Shown here in pieces: positions 21,231-34,100 of a stretch of DNA of 64,000 bases. The translations under genes and the position numbers were made by a program. Under the pieces are notes generated by a model, which made no database searches, had not been told where the DNA came from, and saw nothing but the letters and a program-made list of their open reading frames with translations. Location of the stretch: positions 11,295,503 to 11,359,502 of the forward strand of contig NC_045143.1 of assembly GCF_008831285.2 (NCBI RefSeq). The letters run 5' to 3'. This DNA is from Nymphaea colorata (lineage: Eukaryota; Streptophyta; Magnoliopsida; Nymphaeales; Nymphaeaceae). Every line of letters starts with the position of its first letter. Within the stretch, counting starts at the first letter, position 1.

Positions 21231-24200
21231 GTGAAGACATGACCAAAATCATGCCAAACAAAATCTAGTAGAACAGAACTGATATGAGCAAACCCATTTT
21301 AAGTCCAACTGAAACCCAAAATGAAGCCCAGCACAAATCTATTTTGAAATCTAATCCCCAGGCTCAGTTCCAAACTTTAAATTTCAAAATTTAAAGTTCA
21401 GTTGACGAATTAACCTCAAAACAACAGTGACAGTAATGTAACTCATTACATAAACTCAGAGTTTCTTCTTCCTCGTAAGTCATGAGGGAGTCTGATGTTC
21501 CAAACATGAAGAGACCAAAGAAATTGGAAGAGACTAAAGATGTTGCAAAGCTGAACTTTTGCAGTTAGAAAAGCTCGCACAAGCAGTCGTGCAATGCTAT
21601 TCTAAATCATTGTTGATCAAAGTAGAAATCGGAAAAGCATAGCTCTAAAAAGATAGTTGGGTGGCGAGAATCATCAAGACAAAATAAAAGAAATTATAGA
21701 AATTAACAAGAGGGAAGAGAGAGGTTGAGCTTAGATCCCATGCCATGTGTCAGCATAGGGTGAGCTTAGATTTTGATATTGGATTTGAATATAGATTTGT
21801 TCTGAATATGGATCTAAAGTAAACATTTGGATTTCTAATTCAGATAAAATACTGGATTTGACATTTGAATCACAATCTGAAGCTGATACTTGAATCTAGA
21901 ACAGATCCAAAACTGATATCTGATATTGAATTATGGATCTACGTTGTGAATCTACATCTAGATTTTATTTGAAATGGGGGATGCCCCATCCTGTGTGCCA
22001 CTGAGCTAAGTGTGTTTGTTTCAGGTTCAGTTGACTGAGCCTAGAAGAGTCAAGGCAAACAACAAGTAGTTTTAAGAACTAGGTTCAGTTGACCAAACAT
22101 AGTCAAACTAAAACTACATTATGTTGGGTTCAGCAATTTTAAGCCTGCGGAAGCTGGATTTGAACTGGAACTTGAGCCAAGATAAGACCTGGCTCAACTG
22201 GTTTTGGACCAGGATTAGTCATTTTACGCAGGTCAAGATGACCTGAGCTGAACTGGATTGAATCTAGCTAGCAATTGGGTTCAGTGGATTGGGCCAGGTT
22301 TAGTTTTGGTTGAAACAAATTGGCTTGATCAAGATGCTAAATCAGGCTGATTTTAGAAAACTAGTTTGGTGAACCCCACCAAGTGTAAATTACATGAGTT
22401 TTGGACAAACTGCGCTATGTGATCCAATGGAGATAAATTTGGTAGTTTTAGTTGAGTTGAGATCTTATGGTCCTAATGAAGTTATTTTTGCAAGTATGAT
22501 TCTATAAATCCTATGGGGCTATTTTGGGCTGGCTGAGTTCAAATGAGATATGTGAGTCCAGCTGACCTATTTGTGGTAGGTTTTGGAAATTGAGGTTTAT
22601 GGGATGTAAAGAACCTATTTTTGGTATGATGATGGAATCTATTACTTGTGGAACTTACTGAGCTTATTTTTGGTAATTTTGAAGAAACTAGGGTTTGTCA
22701 ATTTTGGGCAGATTGAGCACAACTATATTAAGAAGGACCAGTAAAATAGCTACTGATGGAGTTTAGTCCTCTAATTTTGCAAGGTTGGGCTCCTTGTCTT
22801 AAATCATAATCTAGTTTAGACGAAAGTAAAAATGGACTCCTAGTTTATATAAAAAATAGATTTTTCTAAATCACTAAGCTATAAATAAGAGTTAAAATGG
22901 GAAAATTTATGGTGAAGTGGGAAATGGCCAATTTAACAGGCCCTAGATAGACTTTTGGCAGGTTGAGCTAAAGGAAGCCAGCTCAGTGACTTGTGGACTA
23001 AGATCAATCAAGAAATCAAGAAACTTTGATAAAAATCAAGCTGAAATGAAATGAGGTTCAAACATAAATAAGAGTGAAGCGTTTGAGTGAATGAAGTGGA
23101 TAAAGTCAATTAATTTGCAGAAGAATAATGATATGGATAATGCAATTGAAATCAGGCAGGGAGAAGTCAGATCAACTCATATGAATATGTCCTTAGCTCA
23201 AAGGGAGTTGAGATGAAAAAATTGTAATGAAATTGAGCTCAAACATCAGTAATGGAGAGATTGCCACCGAGGAGTGACCTAACTTATTGGAAACTCGAAT
23301 GAACTAAATATGAGATGAGTTTACCTAATTCGAGCTAGGGTTAAGCTACTTTCAATAGGACTAATAAGGCCTAAGCTTGATCTAGTTGACTCAACCTAAC
23401 TGTGGTAGATTTGGGCTGAAACTACCACAATGGGTGGTTGGATGAGCTACCTTTTAAGGAATAAACTCAATAGAACTAAAATTTGAAAATAGTGCCCTAT
23501 GAAAAGTTGTTTTAAGCTTGTTAGGGTTGAGGGTAGAAATTAAATAAACCTAAGACCTAAAAACCTGTCAATTCATACAAAATGGGGCTCGTAAAGTCAA
23601 AATAAGCAAGATGGAACACTAGTAAGCCCAAAACGAAGGTTCTGGAGTCTATTATAAGGCTGTAAATGGGTTGGTTGTGGTCATTTCTAGAGTTTTTTTG
23701 GGATTCAAGGGTAAAATGGTAAAAGTGACATACGGTTAACCTAATGGGCTAAGGTTTTCCTAGGATTGGGGTAATGCTGATCCTATTAAGGACAGTCTAA
23801 TACTATTATAGGGTCACAAAACAATCAAGCTGGAAAGGCTTGAGAGCCTCATTCGGAGCGAGCCTACAACTGCTATGACGCCTACAACCGTTGACGGTTC
23901 AAAATTACGTAGACCAAGGGTAGAATGATCATTTTGCAATATAAAAAATTTAGGATGTTTACAAGTGCCCACTTTTGTTGGTAGGCTGTCTGAAGCCGGA
24001 CTTAGTGGTGAAGATAAACATTCCAAATTTTCCATGTAGACAACAAGTTATGCTTGAACATTTGGTTTCAAAATCACCAGTTCAAAGACTTGGTTTCTTT
24101 TTTAATAAATGAGGAATATCAAATTTTAGTTCTCTTCATTTTTTTTAGTAAATTAAGATATGACTTTTCAACCTTCTATTTTGAAACTGATGTTTGAAAT

Positions 24201-24489
24201 TTAGCATGGATGAGGTAGGACATTTCATTTCCTTTTGCTTTGGGAAAATGAATGTGATTTTTCGATTAGTATTTTGGTTAAGATGAGACAAAGCATTTCC
24301 TTCCCGTTTCAAATAGGGCATTTCTTTCCTTTTCTCTTTGGGGAAAGTGACTTCAGTTGGATTTGAGACAAGATATTTCCTTTCTATTTCGCGTTGGGTA
24401 ATGGATCGAATTGGATTTCAAAATGAACAATGAAACTGAACTTGTGAAGGCATGAAACCTTATGGCACTTAATTTACAAGATATTTTTA
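21231..24489. other. Gene-free region, possibly LTR-derived
   Basis: No protein motif in any frame. 21750-21980 is a GAT/TGAATCT-rich low-complexity stretch; 22000-23800 has a GTT-GAG-CTG-rich texture (GGTTCAGTTGACTGAGCC and similar) seen in old LTRs; 24190-24420 has decayed repeats of ATTTCCTTTCCNTTT every 70-75 bp. I could not find paired LTRs or a target duplication. Confidence 0.35.
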
Positions 24490-25480
24490 TGCCAGAGATA
24501 TTTACAAAGCACTTTCAAGAGGAGTTTATGGAACTATGTATTGCATCACCTCACTTAACCAACTTAATGGCAAGGTTAAAGTATATACTACTATTCAAGT
24601 GATGGAAGGTGAACATATAGATGGAGGAGTCCAAGTTGAAAAGGAATATACAATTTCATATTATCCAATAAGCCAAATTCTTATAAGTTGTCGATATAAA
24701 CTATGAGAATCTATAGGCATTGTCATACACTTATAGTACACATCACAAACAAGATATACAAACTACTACCAACTTATATTGTTAAAAGGTGGACTAAAGT
24801 TGTAAAAAAGAGTATGAAACTTCAACTAGCATGCATTGGTTGATGCAAAATGATCCTTAACAAAGAAGAAAAATATCCTTTATTGAAAGACAAGCAGGTA
24901 GATTACTAAAGCATAGTCATGTGAAGAATGTTACGAAGAAATGTGGATGGATTGGATAGATTGTTTGCATGTCTAGAAAATATAAAACTTAGCTACCTAG
25001 ATTCAATGCACAATGAATGTGAATAAGTTAGTGATGAATGTAAAGAGGTCTGTGTTTGTGTTGTGTGTGCACAAAATGAACATGAAAGTCTGAATAAAAA
25101 ATGCAAGATCATGGTTGCGCACATGCAAAAGGAAGTTCTAAGTGAATTCAACCAGACATCCATAAAAGTAAGTTTCATAGAAGTTGTGCAGCTTGTAATC
25201 AAACTAACATGATTCAAATGCATGTCTTTTAAACATGAAATCAAGGTAAAGGTGCAAATTTCACACATATAAAAACTTTATGCAAATGATTATTTTGACT
25301 TATTTGATGTCTTTATATGAGTACTTCAATTGATGGAGAGACTGCAAATCCACATGTATGTCATCCACATAGAAGAACTGACCATGATAAAAAGAATTGT
25401 CTAAAATTGAAATATGTTGCAGGTAATAACATGTCTACAAATGTTGAAAATGCAAGTCACCAATATGAAACAGGTACTTA
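24490..25480 (+). pseudogene. FAR1/MULE-type transposase-derived pseudogene
   Basis: Plus-strand fragments resemble the C-terminal half of FAR1/FHY3-family proteins, which descend from Mutator-like transposases. In order I read EIFTKHFQEEFMEL; a shift; then VYTTIQVMEGEH and VEKEYTISYYPISQILISC, followed by RYKL, ESIGI and CHTLIVHITNKIYKL, then PTYIVKRWTKVV. The Cys and His spacing matches a SWIM zinc finger (SC.C.L.ES.GI.C.H.L) and RRWTK-like YIVKRWTK is the family hallmark after it. Further down, CHPHRRTDHDKKNCLKLK (about 25355-25410) resembles a zinc knuckle, common at the end of MULE transposases. At least four stops or shifts. No DDE catalytic region is visible. It could be a host FAR1-related pseudogene or a MULE remnant. 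Confidence 0.7.
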
Positions 25481-27214
25481 ATTGACATTAGTACATATTT
25501 CTTGCAATAACACAATTATTCTTGCATTCACATGAGAAAAATGTGTTTTCGTGTGAAGAGGTGAGTGGTCCTCCATAACATTGATATTGTTGTATCTCTT
25601 GGTACACTTTGATATTGTTATATAGTTGATCAAGGTAAATTTACTTCAGATTCAAGTTGAACTTAAAAGTATGTTAAACTTCTAATGCTGGTTGAACTTC
25701 TAATATAGGTTAAACTTTCTTAAGCTTTGTAACATCACTCAAGATGAGGTGGGAGCAGAATCCATGAAAGCCTTGTCGTACTAAATTATGATGATGTACC
25801 CCTGCTAATGTTCTAATGTTGTATTTTTTGAATGTTTTGCATCATTGTTGATGTAATGTTATATGTGCCTGTTATGTATAATGGTGGGATATTGAGGTAT
25901 AAATATGTATGTAGGAAGTTCAATGAACAAAACTTGGATGTTAAGGTATCATAAATATGTAGAATGTGAAGGTATAAAGCAAGGCATGTTATGTGTTGTT
26001 CAACTATAATTTAAGTTTTGTGCTTGTACAAGTTGTGTTTGCTAAATCTGATGTTTATACATATAGATTTTGATAAGGCTATGATCCCATTACTTGCAAC
26101 CTTTAATTGTCTAAAAAAGATGGTGTGTATTTTTCAATGTAAAATGTTTGTGTGCCATGTGCTTGAGTGCACCTATAATGAAAGGCCTAGGTCCCTAGCT
26201 ACCACGTAACAAATTTTTAGGCAATATCTTAGGGAGCACATTTCCTTTTATGTTTGTCTAACAGACATGTATGTTTGGATTACTAAGCAATATATGATAA
26301 TATTCAAGGCTGGTAATCAGGTGAGTTAAGAAAAGGTGGTATTCACTCAAATGATTAAGACAGTGTTTATTTATAACATCATTCATTATTCAACTGTTCA
26401 AACCTTCTTCAAACAAATCAAGATGAAACTAAATATACATCATCAACTTCTCTAGATAATTACGATCAGACTCTAAAGTAAAGATGGTTTAGATATGGGT
26501 TTTAGGGCCCACGGAGGTCACCCTGTTTGACCAACCCACCAATGGAATCTTAGCAACAACATTTCCTTAGATTAAAATATGCACCCAATTCTAGATAATC
26601 ACATCTGAACAATGAATATGATTATCATGAACCCCATTGTGGATCTCATTGATTCGCCTACCTCCAGATTTAGAGAGAGAAACAGTATTTGAATCTTAAT
26701 CACCTGATCCATGTACAAGGTGCTCATGTCAAAAACCACAGATGCATTCAAATATCAAAAACAAGATAAGAAAAAAGCAATTTATGCTTTACATTTGACT
26801 TTCTTGGAATACATGTCAATTTAAATGATTAGAAGAGTAGTCTCTACTTTTTACATACCATGCCTGTCAAATGTGTTCGTATCTTCCACTTAAGATGCCA
26901 AAAACCTGCAATGTAGATGTACAATTTATGATGTATTTTGAAACAATTTATAATCCTTTTAGAAACAACTTTCAATTTTTTATACATTCAATAAGGAAAA
27001 TTGAAATCTATCGGCCGTCCTAGATGGCTAAATAGTTAAAAAACGTACATAGCTGAGTGCATTATAAATCATCACTGAAACGCTATAAACTACCAGTAAA
27101 CTATAAACTGTTGCATAGAACGTCAATTTTCAAAGGTTTTATGATATGGAAATCAAATAACTACATGTATATATGATTTTCTCCATCCAGTTCTGGATGG
27201 GAAGATCTCCTGGC

Positions 27215-27255
<41 letters not shown>

Positions 27256-27416
27256 TAGGAACTGATATCCTCCAACCACGTTACTTCAAGCAAAGTGATT
27301 GGGCCCAGAAATCCATAAATTCTCTCTCTTTTTCTCTCTCTCTCTTGATCCAATCACGTAATATACACTACACAATAAAAACTGTGTAGCGGCTATGCTC
27401 TGCATCGGATGCTCAA
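25481..27416. other. Gene-free sequence with CA and CT microsatellites
   Basis: No gene recognised. A (CA)n array runs 27220-27246 into a short (TA)n, and a CT-rich tract lies at 27320-27346. 25750-26210 is T-rich and 3'-UTR-like but I see no supporting exon. Confidence 0.6.
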
Positions 27417-27771
27417 CGTTTTATTAAACAAAAAAGCTCCCCAACACATCGGAGAGCACCGCGAGGGGAGACCCAACCAAACCCCCACCGAGGGCTCACC
27501 GGCGGACCTGGACCGCTGGTGTTGGTCTAGGTCCATCGGTGAGGCCCCTGCGGGGGTCGCCGGCTGCGAAGGTAAGGCGACAGCCTCCGGCCTTCCCCCG
27601 CGGTAAAAAAAATTGCTGTTTAGGCAGCAATTTCTTTTTTTTTACAGGTGGTTGGGCACGGCCGATAATGCCTCGCTTGGCGTCGCTATTATCGCGGAGG
27701 GGAGGTGATGGCCTCCCCTCTGCAGTGGAGGCAAGGCGTCTCGACGCCCTGTCATTTTTTCTTTTAAAACG
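27417..27771. mobile_element. GC-rich hairpin-dense element with short inverted ends
   Basis: A 355-bp block far richer in GC than its surroundings. The left end reads CGTTTTATTAAACAAAAAAG, and the right end on the other strand CGTTTTAAAAGAAAAAATG, an imperfect terminal inverted repeat. Inside are consecutive fold-backs: a roughly 22-bp stem 27492-27514 with 27524-27547 (loop about 9 nt); AAATTGCTG 27610-27618 with CAGCAATTT 27625-27633; CGATAAT 27663-27669 with ATTATCG 27688-27694; GAGGGGAGG 27697-27705 with CCTCCCCTC 27712-27720; and the palindrome GGCGTCTCGACGCC at 27735-27748. Frames across it have no known motif. Probably a MITE or similar small element; no clear target duplication seen. 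It lies about 420 bp upstream of the DnaJ start codon. Confidence 0.5.
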
Positions 27772-28007
27772 CGAAATTATATATATATATATTTATCCAA
27801 CATCTCCATTTGGGTTTGCTTGAAGAAATCTTACGCATATATATATATATATATAAAGTTAGTTACGTGACGAAAAGGAAATAAGTTGCCGATTTGCATA
27901 AGTATGACTTTTCCGAATCACAAACTTTCGTTTTGCTGCACATGAACGTTTGAGGCCGTCCACTAAGTTCCCTTCTTTCCTTTCCTTTTTAAATCAATAA
28001 ACGAACT

Positions 28008-28020
28008 CATAAATAAATAG
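28008..28020 (+). promoter_or_regulatory. Possible TATA-like element of the DnaJ gene
   Basis: CATAAATAAATAG about 175 bp before the start codon would place transcription initiation near 28045 and give a 5' leader of about 145 nt. It is only a weak match to TATAAATA. I see no clear heat-shock element (alternating NGAAN/NTTCN with correct spacing) in the 300 bp above it. Confidence 0.25.
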
Positions 28021-28190
28021 TAACTGATACATTACACCATTTGTAATTCTCCTTTCCGCATGCCCTGATTTCCCCTTCCTTCTCGGCGCGCAAAAGAGAC
28101 GCTCCAGCTCGATTCTTTGTCCAAGTATCGATCGCAGTGAGCGTGGTGTCAGAGAGAAGCCGCTGTTAAGGAAGCGTTGCACAAGTTAAC

Positions 28191-31100
28191 ATGGGTGTAG
28201 ATTATTACAACATCCTCAAGGTCAATAGAAATGCCACAGATGAAGATCTCAAGAAATCTTACCGAAGGCTTGCCATGAGATGGCATCCTGACAAGAATCC
28301 CGATAACAAGAAGGAAGCAGAAGCCAAATTCAAGCAAATCTCTGAGGCATACGATGTAAATTTCTCTTTTCCCGTTCCCCATCCGGTTTCTGCCCTTCTC
28401 ATATCTTTCCAATCGATTTTGATGGTACTCACGGTTAAATTTCTCCCATTTCTGGTCTGTTCTTATGAGTTTTGTGGTTTTTCATAGGTTCTGAGCGATC
28501 CCCAGAAAAGGCAAATCTATGATCAATATGGGGAAGAAGGGCTAAAGGGTCAGATTCCTCCTCAACAAAATCCTGGCGGTAGTGGCGGCTTCGGTTTCTC
28601 GCAGAGGGATGCCGATGATATCTTTGCAGAGTTCTTTGGGGCAAACCCTTTCGGTGGCATGGGTAGCAGATTCGGTTCCTCTGCTGCAGGGGGAAGTCGA
28701 TCGACTCGTTTCTCCGATTCCAGTATGTTCGGGGGCGCATCGGAGAATATGTTCCGGTCCTCGTATGGCAGCGAGCCGGCAGGACCTAGGAAAGCTCCTC
28801 CTATCGAGAATAAATTGCCGTGCAGCTTGGAAGAACTCTACAGTGGATCTACGAGGAAGATGAAGATCTCAAGAAATTTGCTCGACTCTAACGGGTATGT
28901 GTATTTTTCTCGTGTGTGTGATTATTCGTCTGTGTAGTCTTATGCCTTCTCTTATTGTATATTGGCAGATCTAATTTGGACACTATTTCTGCTTTTCGTT
29001 ATCTTTGTCTAGATCTCAAAACTTCTCAGTGCACATTCTGATTTTTTAAAGATGAGATTGGTTATTGTTGTGTATATATGTGATCACGCTATTGTTGCTT
29101 CCTCGATAGAAATTCAGAGATAGATTTTTCTTTTATTAGGAATCGAATAGCTGATTGTGGACGGGGTGTGAAATGCTGTCGTATGGTTCAAGTTTTAACT
29201 GTGATAGAAGTGGACCTGAAGAGGCAATTAGGAACTATGATGCTGCTGTTTTGAATGGGAGATGATCCGTTAGTGAATAGCATCGTTGGTTATGAATGTG
29301 ATACAAAAACAGAAGTTGCTGAACTCATGATTGCAGATGGGGGAAGCCATCATAAGGATGCCACTTCAGAGTGATGTGCGCACGCAAGGTTTTTAAAGCT
29401 GAAGGATAGGTGAGACATCCTAGAAGCAACCCTGAAGGTCCAAGCATGTGAATTATGAAGGATTGGAATATAAGAAGGTACAAGCTTCAAAAGATGAGAT
29501 AAAACCAGCAAATGTGTAGAAGTTTTTGAACAGAGTTAAGCAAACAATATAATTGAATATAAAATTTAAGTTGGGACATTCGGGGGAAACTGAAAGTACT
29601 GAGAAAGATTGTCCACTGCATATAGTTAAGAACTCTTTTACATATTCGGGGGAAACTGAAAGTACTGAGAAAGATTGTCCACTGCATATAGTTAAGAATT
29701 CTTTTACATAAAAAAAGAAGCAGTTCCCCAGTAAAATGCCTCGATTACTGTACTTCAAGGCATAGAAGCATGCTCCTCTTGTGCTTTTTCTTCTAATGTT
29801 CGTACTTTTTTTTTTTACAAAATACAAAATGACATAAAATGTTTCACTTCTTTTAATGAAGTTCCCTTTAATTTAAGATGATATTATTATTTTAGATCAG
29901 TACTTGTTTAAATTCAAACAAAAGGAATGGTGGGGATGTGTAGTGATCATAGTTGTGGGTGGTGTTCATGGTGATAGTAGTGGAGGGCCTGGAGGCAATG
30001 GTGATAAACTTAGGTATTGGCATTGATGGATGACAGTGATGGTGGTGATAATAACACCCGTTGTAGTGGCAGTGCACTGGTGAAATGGCAACAGAGGTGG
30101 TAGGTGTAAATCAGGCCTGATCTTGAGAATACAAATGCTTCAAGAGATACACTCTTGAAGATCCCAACAACTTCAATAGGTAATACACAACCAAACCTCA
30201 AACTTGAGGAGAAGATACCAAATCTATTAATCTCAAGAGAAGAATACACAAGAGAGGCCTAAAAGCCTTAACCAAACAAGGGACAACAGTCCCATATATA
30301 TAGTACAATGAAAGGGAGAGAAGAAGGAGGAGTTGGCTGTTGGGCCAGCTCCAACGGCTAGAAATCTAGCCGTTGGAAGCTGGTCCAACAGCTAGTTCCC
30401 TTTTACAAAAAAGGAAAAGGTAAAAATAGAAAAAGAAAAGAAATAAAAAATACATAAAAACGAAAAGGAAGCAAATAAAATAAAATACATAACACCTATG
30501 CATACATAGATATTCATATATACAAATCATATATGAAACATATGTATACTTACATAATGTCTAATATTTAAATTCTAACACCCCCCCTCAAACTTACGGT
30601 GTGATCACCGAAAGTTTGCCAAGAAGAAACTGAAAACGTGCTGAAGCAAGTGCTTTGGTGAAGAAATCTCCAAGTTGATATTCGGAAGGGACAAAGGATA
30701 TATCGATTGTTCGGCTAAGATATTCTTCTCTCACATAGTGACAATCCATTTCAATATGCTTCGTCCTTTCATGAAAAGTATGATTGCTAGCAATGTAGAT
30801 GGCACTTTTATTGTCGCAACAGAGCTTGGTTGCTTCATTTAAGTCAATTCCAATGTCCTTCAATAAGCTTTTTAACCATACAATCTCCATGGTGGTGGTG
30901 GCCATGGCACGATATTCTGCTTCAGTTGATGATAGAGAGACTTTATTTTGTTTTTTGCACCTCCACGAAATAAGAGAGTCACCTAGAAAAACACAAAAAC
31001 CGGTGGTGGAATGCCTGTTATTAGGATCTCCACCCCAATCAGCATCAGTATAGGCAATCATATTCAAGTTTGATGAGGATGATAGAAAAAGTCCTTTAGT

Positions 31101-34100
31101 GATTGTGTGTTTGACATATCGAACAATCCTCAATGCGGCTCCCATGTGTACAGAAGTGGGTCTTTGTTGAAACTGACTTATGACATGTACCGCATGTGAT
31201 ATGTCAGGCCTTGTAATGGATAGATATGTGAGAGCTCCAACCAATTGACGAAATGGAGTGGGATTTTCTAGAATTTCTCCATCATCAATCTTCATCTTTA
31301 CTCCTAAGGCTTCAGGAGTGTCTACCACCTTGTCATCAGTGATACCTGATCTGCTTATAATGTCATTGGCAAACTTCATTTGTGAGAGTAAGTATCCTCT
31401 TCTACTATAAGCTACTTCAATACCAAGAAAATATGTTAGTTTACCCAAATCAGTCATTTCAAATTCATTCTTTAGAAAGTCTTTTACCTGCATAATTCCG
31501 TTGGCATCATTACCTGTAATAATCATATCATCTACATATAAAAGTAACACAATTATACCTATAGCAGTATTTTTAACAAACATAGCAGTGTCAGAATAGC
31601 ATGATTTAAAACCTTGTTTGAACATAACATTGCTAAACATGTCAAACCAAGCTTTTGGAGCTTGTTTCAAGCCATATAATGCCTTTCTAAGATAAAGAAC
31701 TTTTCCTTGAGGTAAATCAAGCCCAGGGGGTGAATCCATGTATACCTCTTCATTTAAGTATCCATTCAAAAAAGCATTTTTGACATCCAATTGATATATA
31801 GACCATTGTTTAATGGAGGCAATGGCAATAAGAGCTCTAACAGAGGTCATACGAGCAACAGGGGCGAAGGTTTCTTCGTAATCAATCCCATATTCTTGGG
31901 CATATCCTTTGGCAACAAGTCTAGCTTTATACCTTTCAAGTGATCCATCACTTCTAGTCTTGACTTTGTAAACCCACCTACATCCTATTGTCCTTTTCCC
32001 TATAGGAAGAGACACAATGTCCCAAGTTTTATTGTCTTCAAGGGCTCTAAGTTCATTGTTCATTGCTTCAATCCAATGTGGGTTAGTTTTGGCTTCAAGA
32101 TAGGATGAAGGTTCAACATGAGAGTGAATAGCTAATAAGCAAGCTCTATGTTTTGGGGAAAAAGACTCATAGGAAACAAATTTTTCAGGTGGATGAGAAT
32201 CTCTTTGAGATCTTCTAAGAGTAGGTTGAGACTCTTGGATGTTTTGTTGAGACCTTCTCTTATAAACTATAACTTCTCTTGGTGATCCATCACTTCTTGG
32301 TGAAGATCTATCAAAAGGAGTATTCTCAACCTCATTTTGAGCATCATTATGTGAAGAAGGCAAAACATCATCATCATTATCAACATCATCATCATTTATC
32401 CATAAAAAAGAATAGTCATCTTCATGCTTGGGTTTATTTTCATTAAAGCCATTTTCTTCTTCTAAAAATATCACATTTCTTGAAACATACACCTTATCTT
32501 TTTCAATATCATAGCATCTATACCCTTTTTGAGTTTCGGAATAGCCAATAAAGACACATTGAATAGCCCTAGATGAAAGTTTATCATTTTTGTCATTTAA
32601 AATGAAACATTTGCAACCAAAGACTTTGAATCTTTTATAAGTTGGCTCCAAGTTAAAAAGTTTTTGAAAAGGTGAAATATTTTCTAAAACTTTAGAGGGC
32701 ATTCTATTAATCAAGTAAATGGATGTTAAAATTGCTTCAGCCCAAAAATTTTTTGGAACATTTTTTGATATAAGAAGAGCTCTTGTTGTTTCAAGAATAT
32801 GTCTATGTTTTCTTTCGGCGACTCCATTTTGTTGGGGGGTTTTGGGACAAGACTTTTGGTGTATAACTCCCTTTTCTTTTAGGAATTCTTCAAATTCATT
32901 GGAAATGAATTCTCCCCCGGAATCACTTCTAAAAATTTTAAGGTTTGCATCAAATTGAGTTTTGATCATGTTGTAAAAGTTTTTAAAATTCATAAGGACT
33001 TCGGATTTGCGTTTAAGAAAGTAAACCCAAGCATATCGAGAGTAATCATCCACAAAAATGACATAATAAAGCAAACCACCTTTAGACATAATAGGAGCGG
33101 GACCCCATACATCCGAATGCACTAATTCAAAAGGTGCTTTTGCAACAGAATTTCTATTTCCAAAAGGTAAAGCCTTAATTTTGGCTTTAATACAATCATC
33201 ACAAGAGATCATTTCTTTACATTTCTCTTCCAAAAAAGGGATACAAGACATTTTTCCTAAACTTGAATGCCCAAGTCTTTGATGCCAAACTTGAATGTCA
33301 CTCTTCTTGACTATATTGCAAGTAGGGTTGGAAAGATCCAAATAGTCAACATAGTAGAGATCATTTTTCCTAGAACCTTCCCCAATCGTCTTCTTGGAAA
33401 GATGGTCCTGTATCAAAAATTTATTTTGTGAGAAGACAATATCGCATCCATGATTTGTTATTTGAGAAACCGACAAGAGATTTAAGTTAAGTTTGGGAAT
33501 AAATCTAACTTTTGGTATTTTAAAAACTTTTGAATTAAAATTTTGATCAATATTCCCAACACATTTGATTTCAAGAGGAGTTCCATCGGCGGTTTTAACA
33601 AATGGACACGATTCTTCCTTAGTGCATTCGGTAAGCAAAGAATTACAAGGGGTCATATGAAATGAAGCTCCGGAATCAAGAATCCAAGAGTACTTACTTG
33701 ATGATGTAGATGCCACGGTTGCTCCGGAGATTGGAGAAGTCCCTCCTCCTTTGAAAAGCGGTTGAAGAGCATTAATAAGCTTTGGTTGGAGGGCACTTAC
33801 AAGTTTGTCTAGGTCAAATCGATTGTTTTCTTCATACATTGTCCCAGCCACACTTGTCTTTTTATCAAATCTCCTCAATTTAGGACATCTAAGTTTGGTA
33901 TGTCCTTCTTCTTGACAATGGAAACATATAATCTTCTTGTTGCCATTATTGCTATGCTCATAGTTTCGATTAAAGTGAGGAGGCCTATAAGTTCTCATAT
34001 GAGCACCGGGTCTTGAGGTAGCAAGAACACTTTCACTCTTGTCTTTTGAAAAATTGAGTCTATTCTCCTCCATTTGAAGTTCCGCTATGGCTTCGTTCAT

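Noticed and set aside
27569-27646. Mini-intron look-alike (GTAAGG ... TTTTTTTTACAG)
   Set aside because: Too short, spans a hairpin of the GC-rich element, and the flanking frames match nothing.
28435-28740. 101-codon minus-strand frame over DnaJ exon 2
   Set aside because: Shadow of the J-domain/GF-linker coding strand; the plus strand gives a continuous DnaJ protein.
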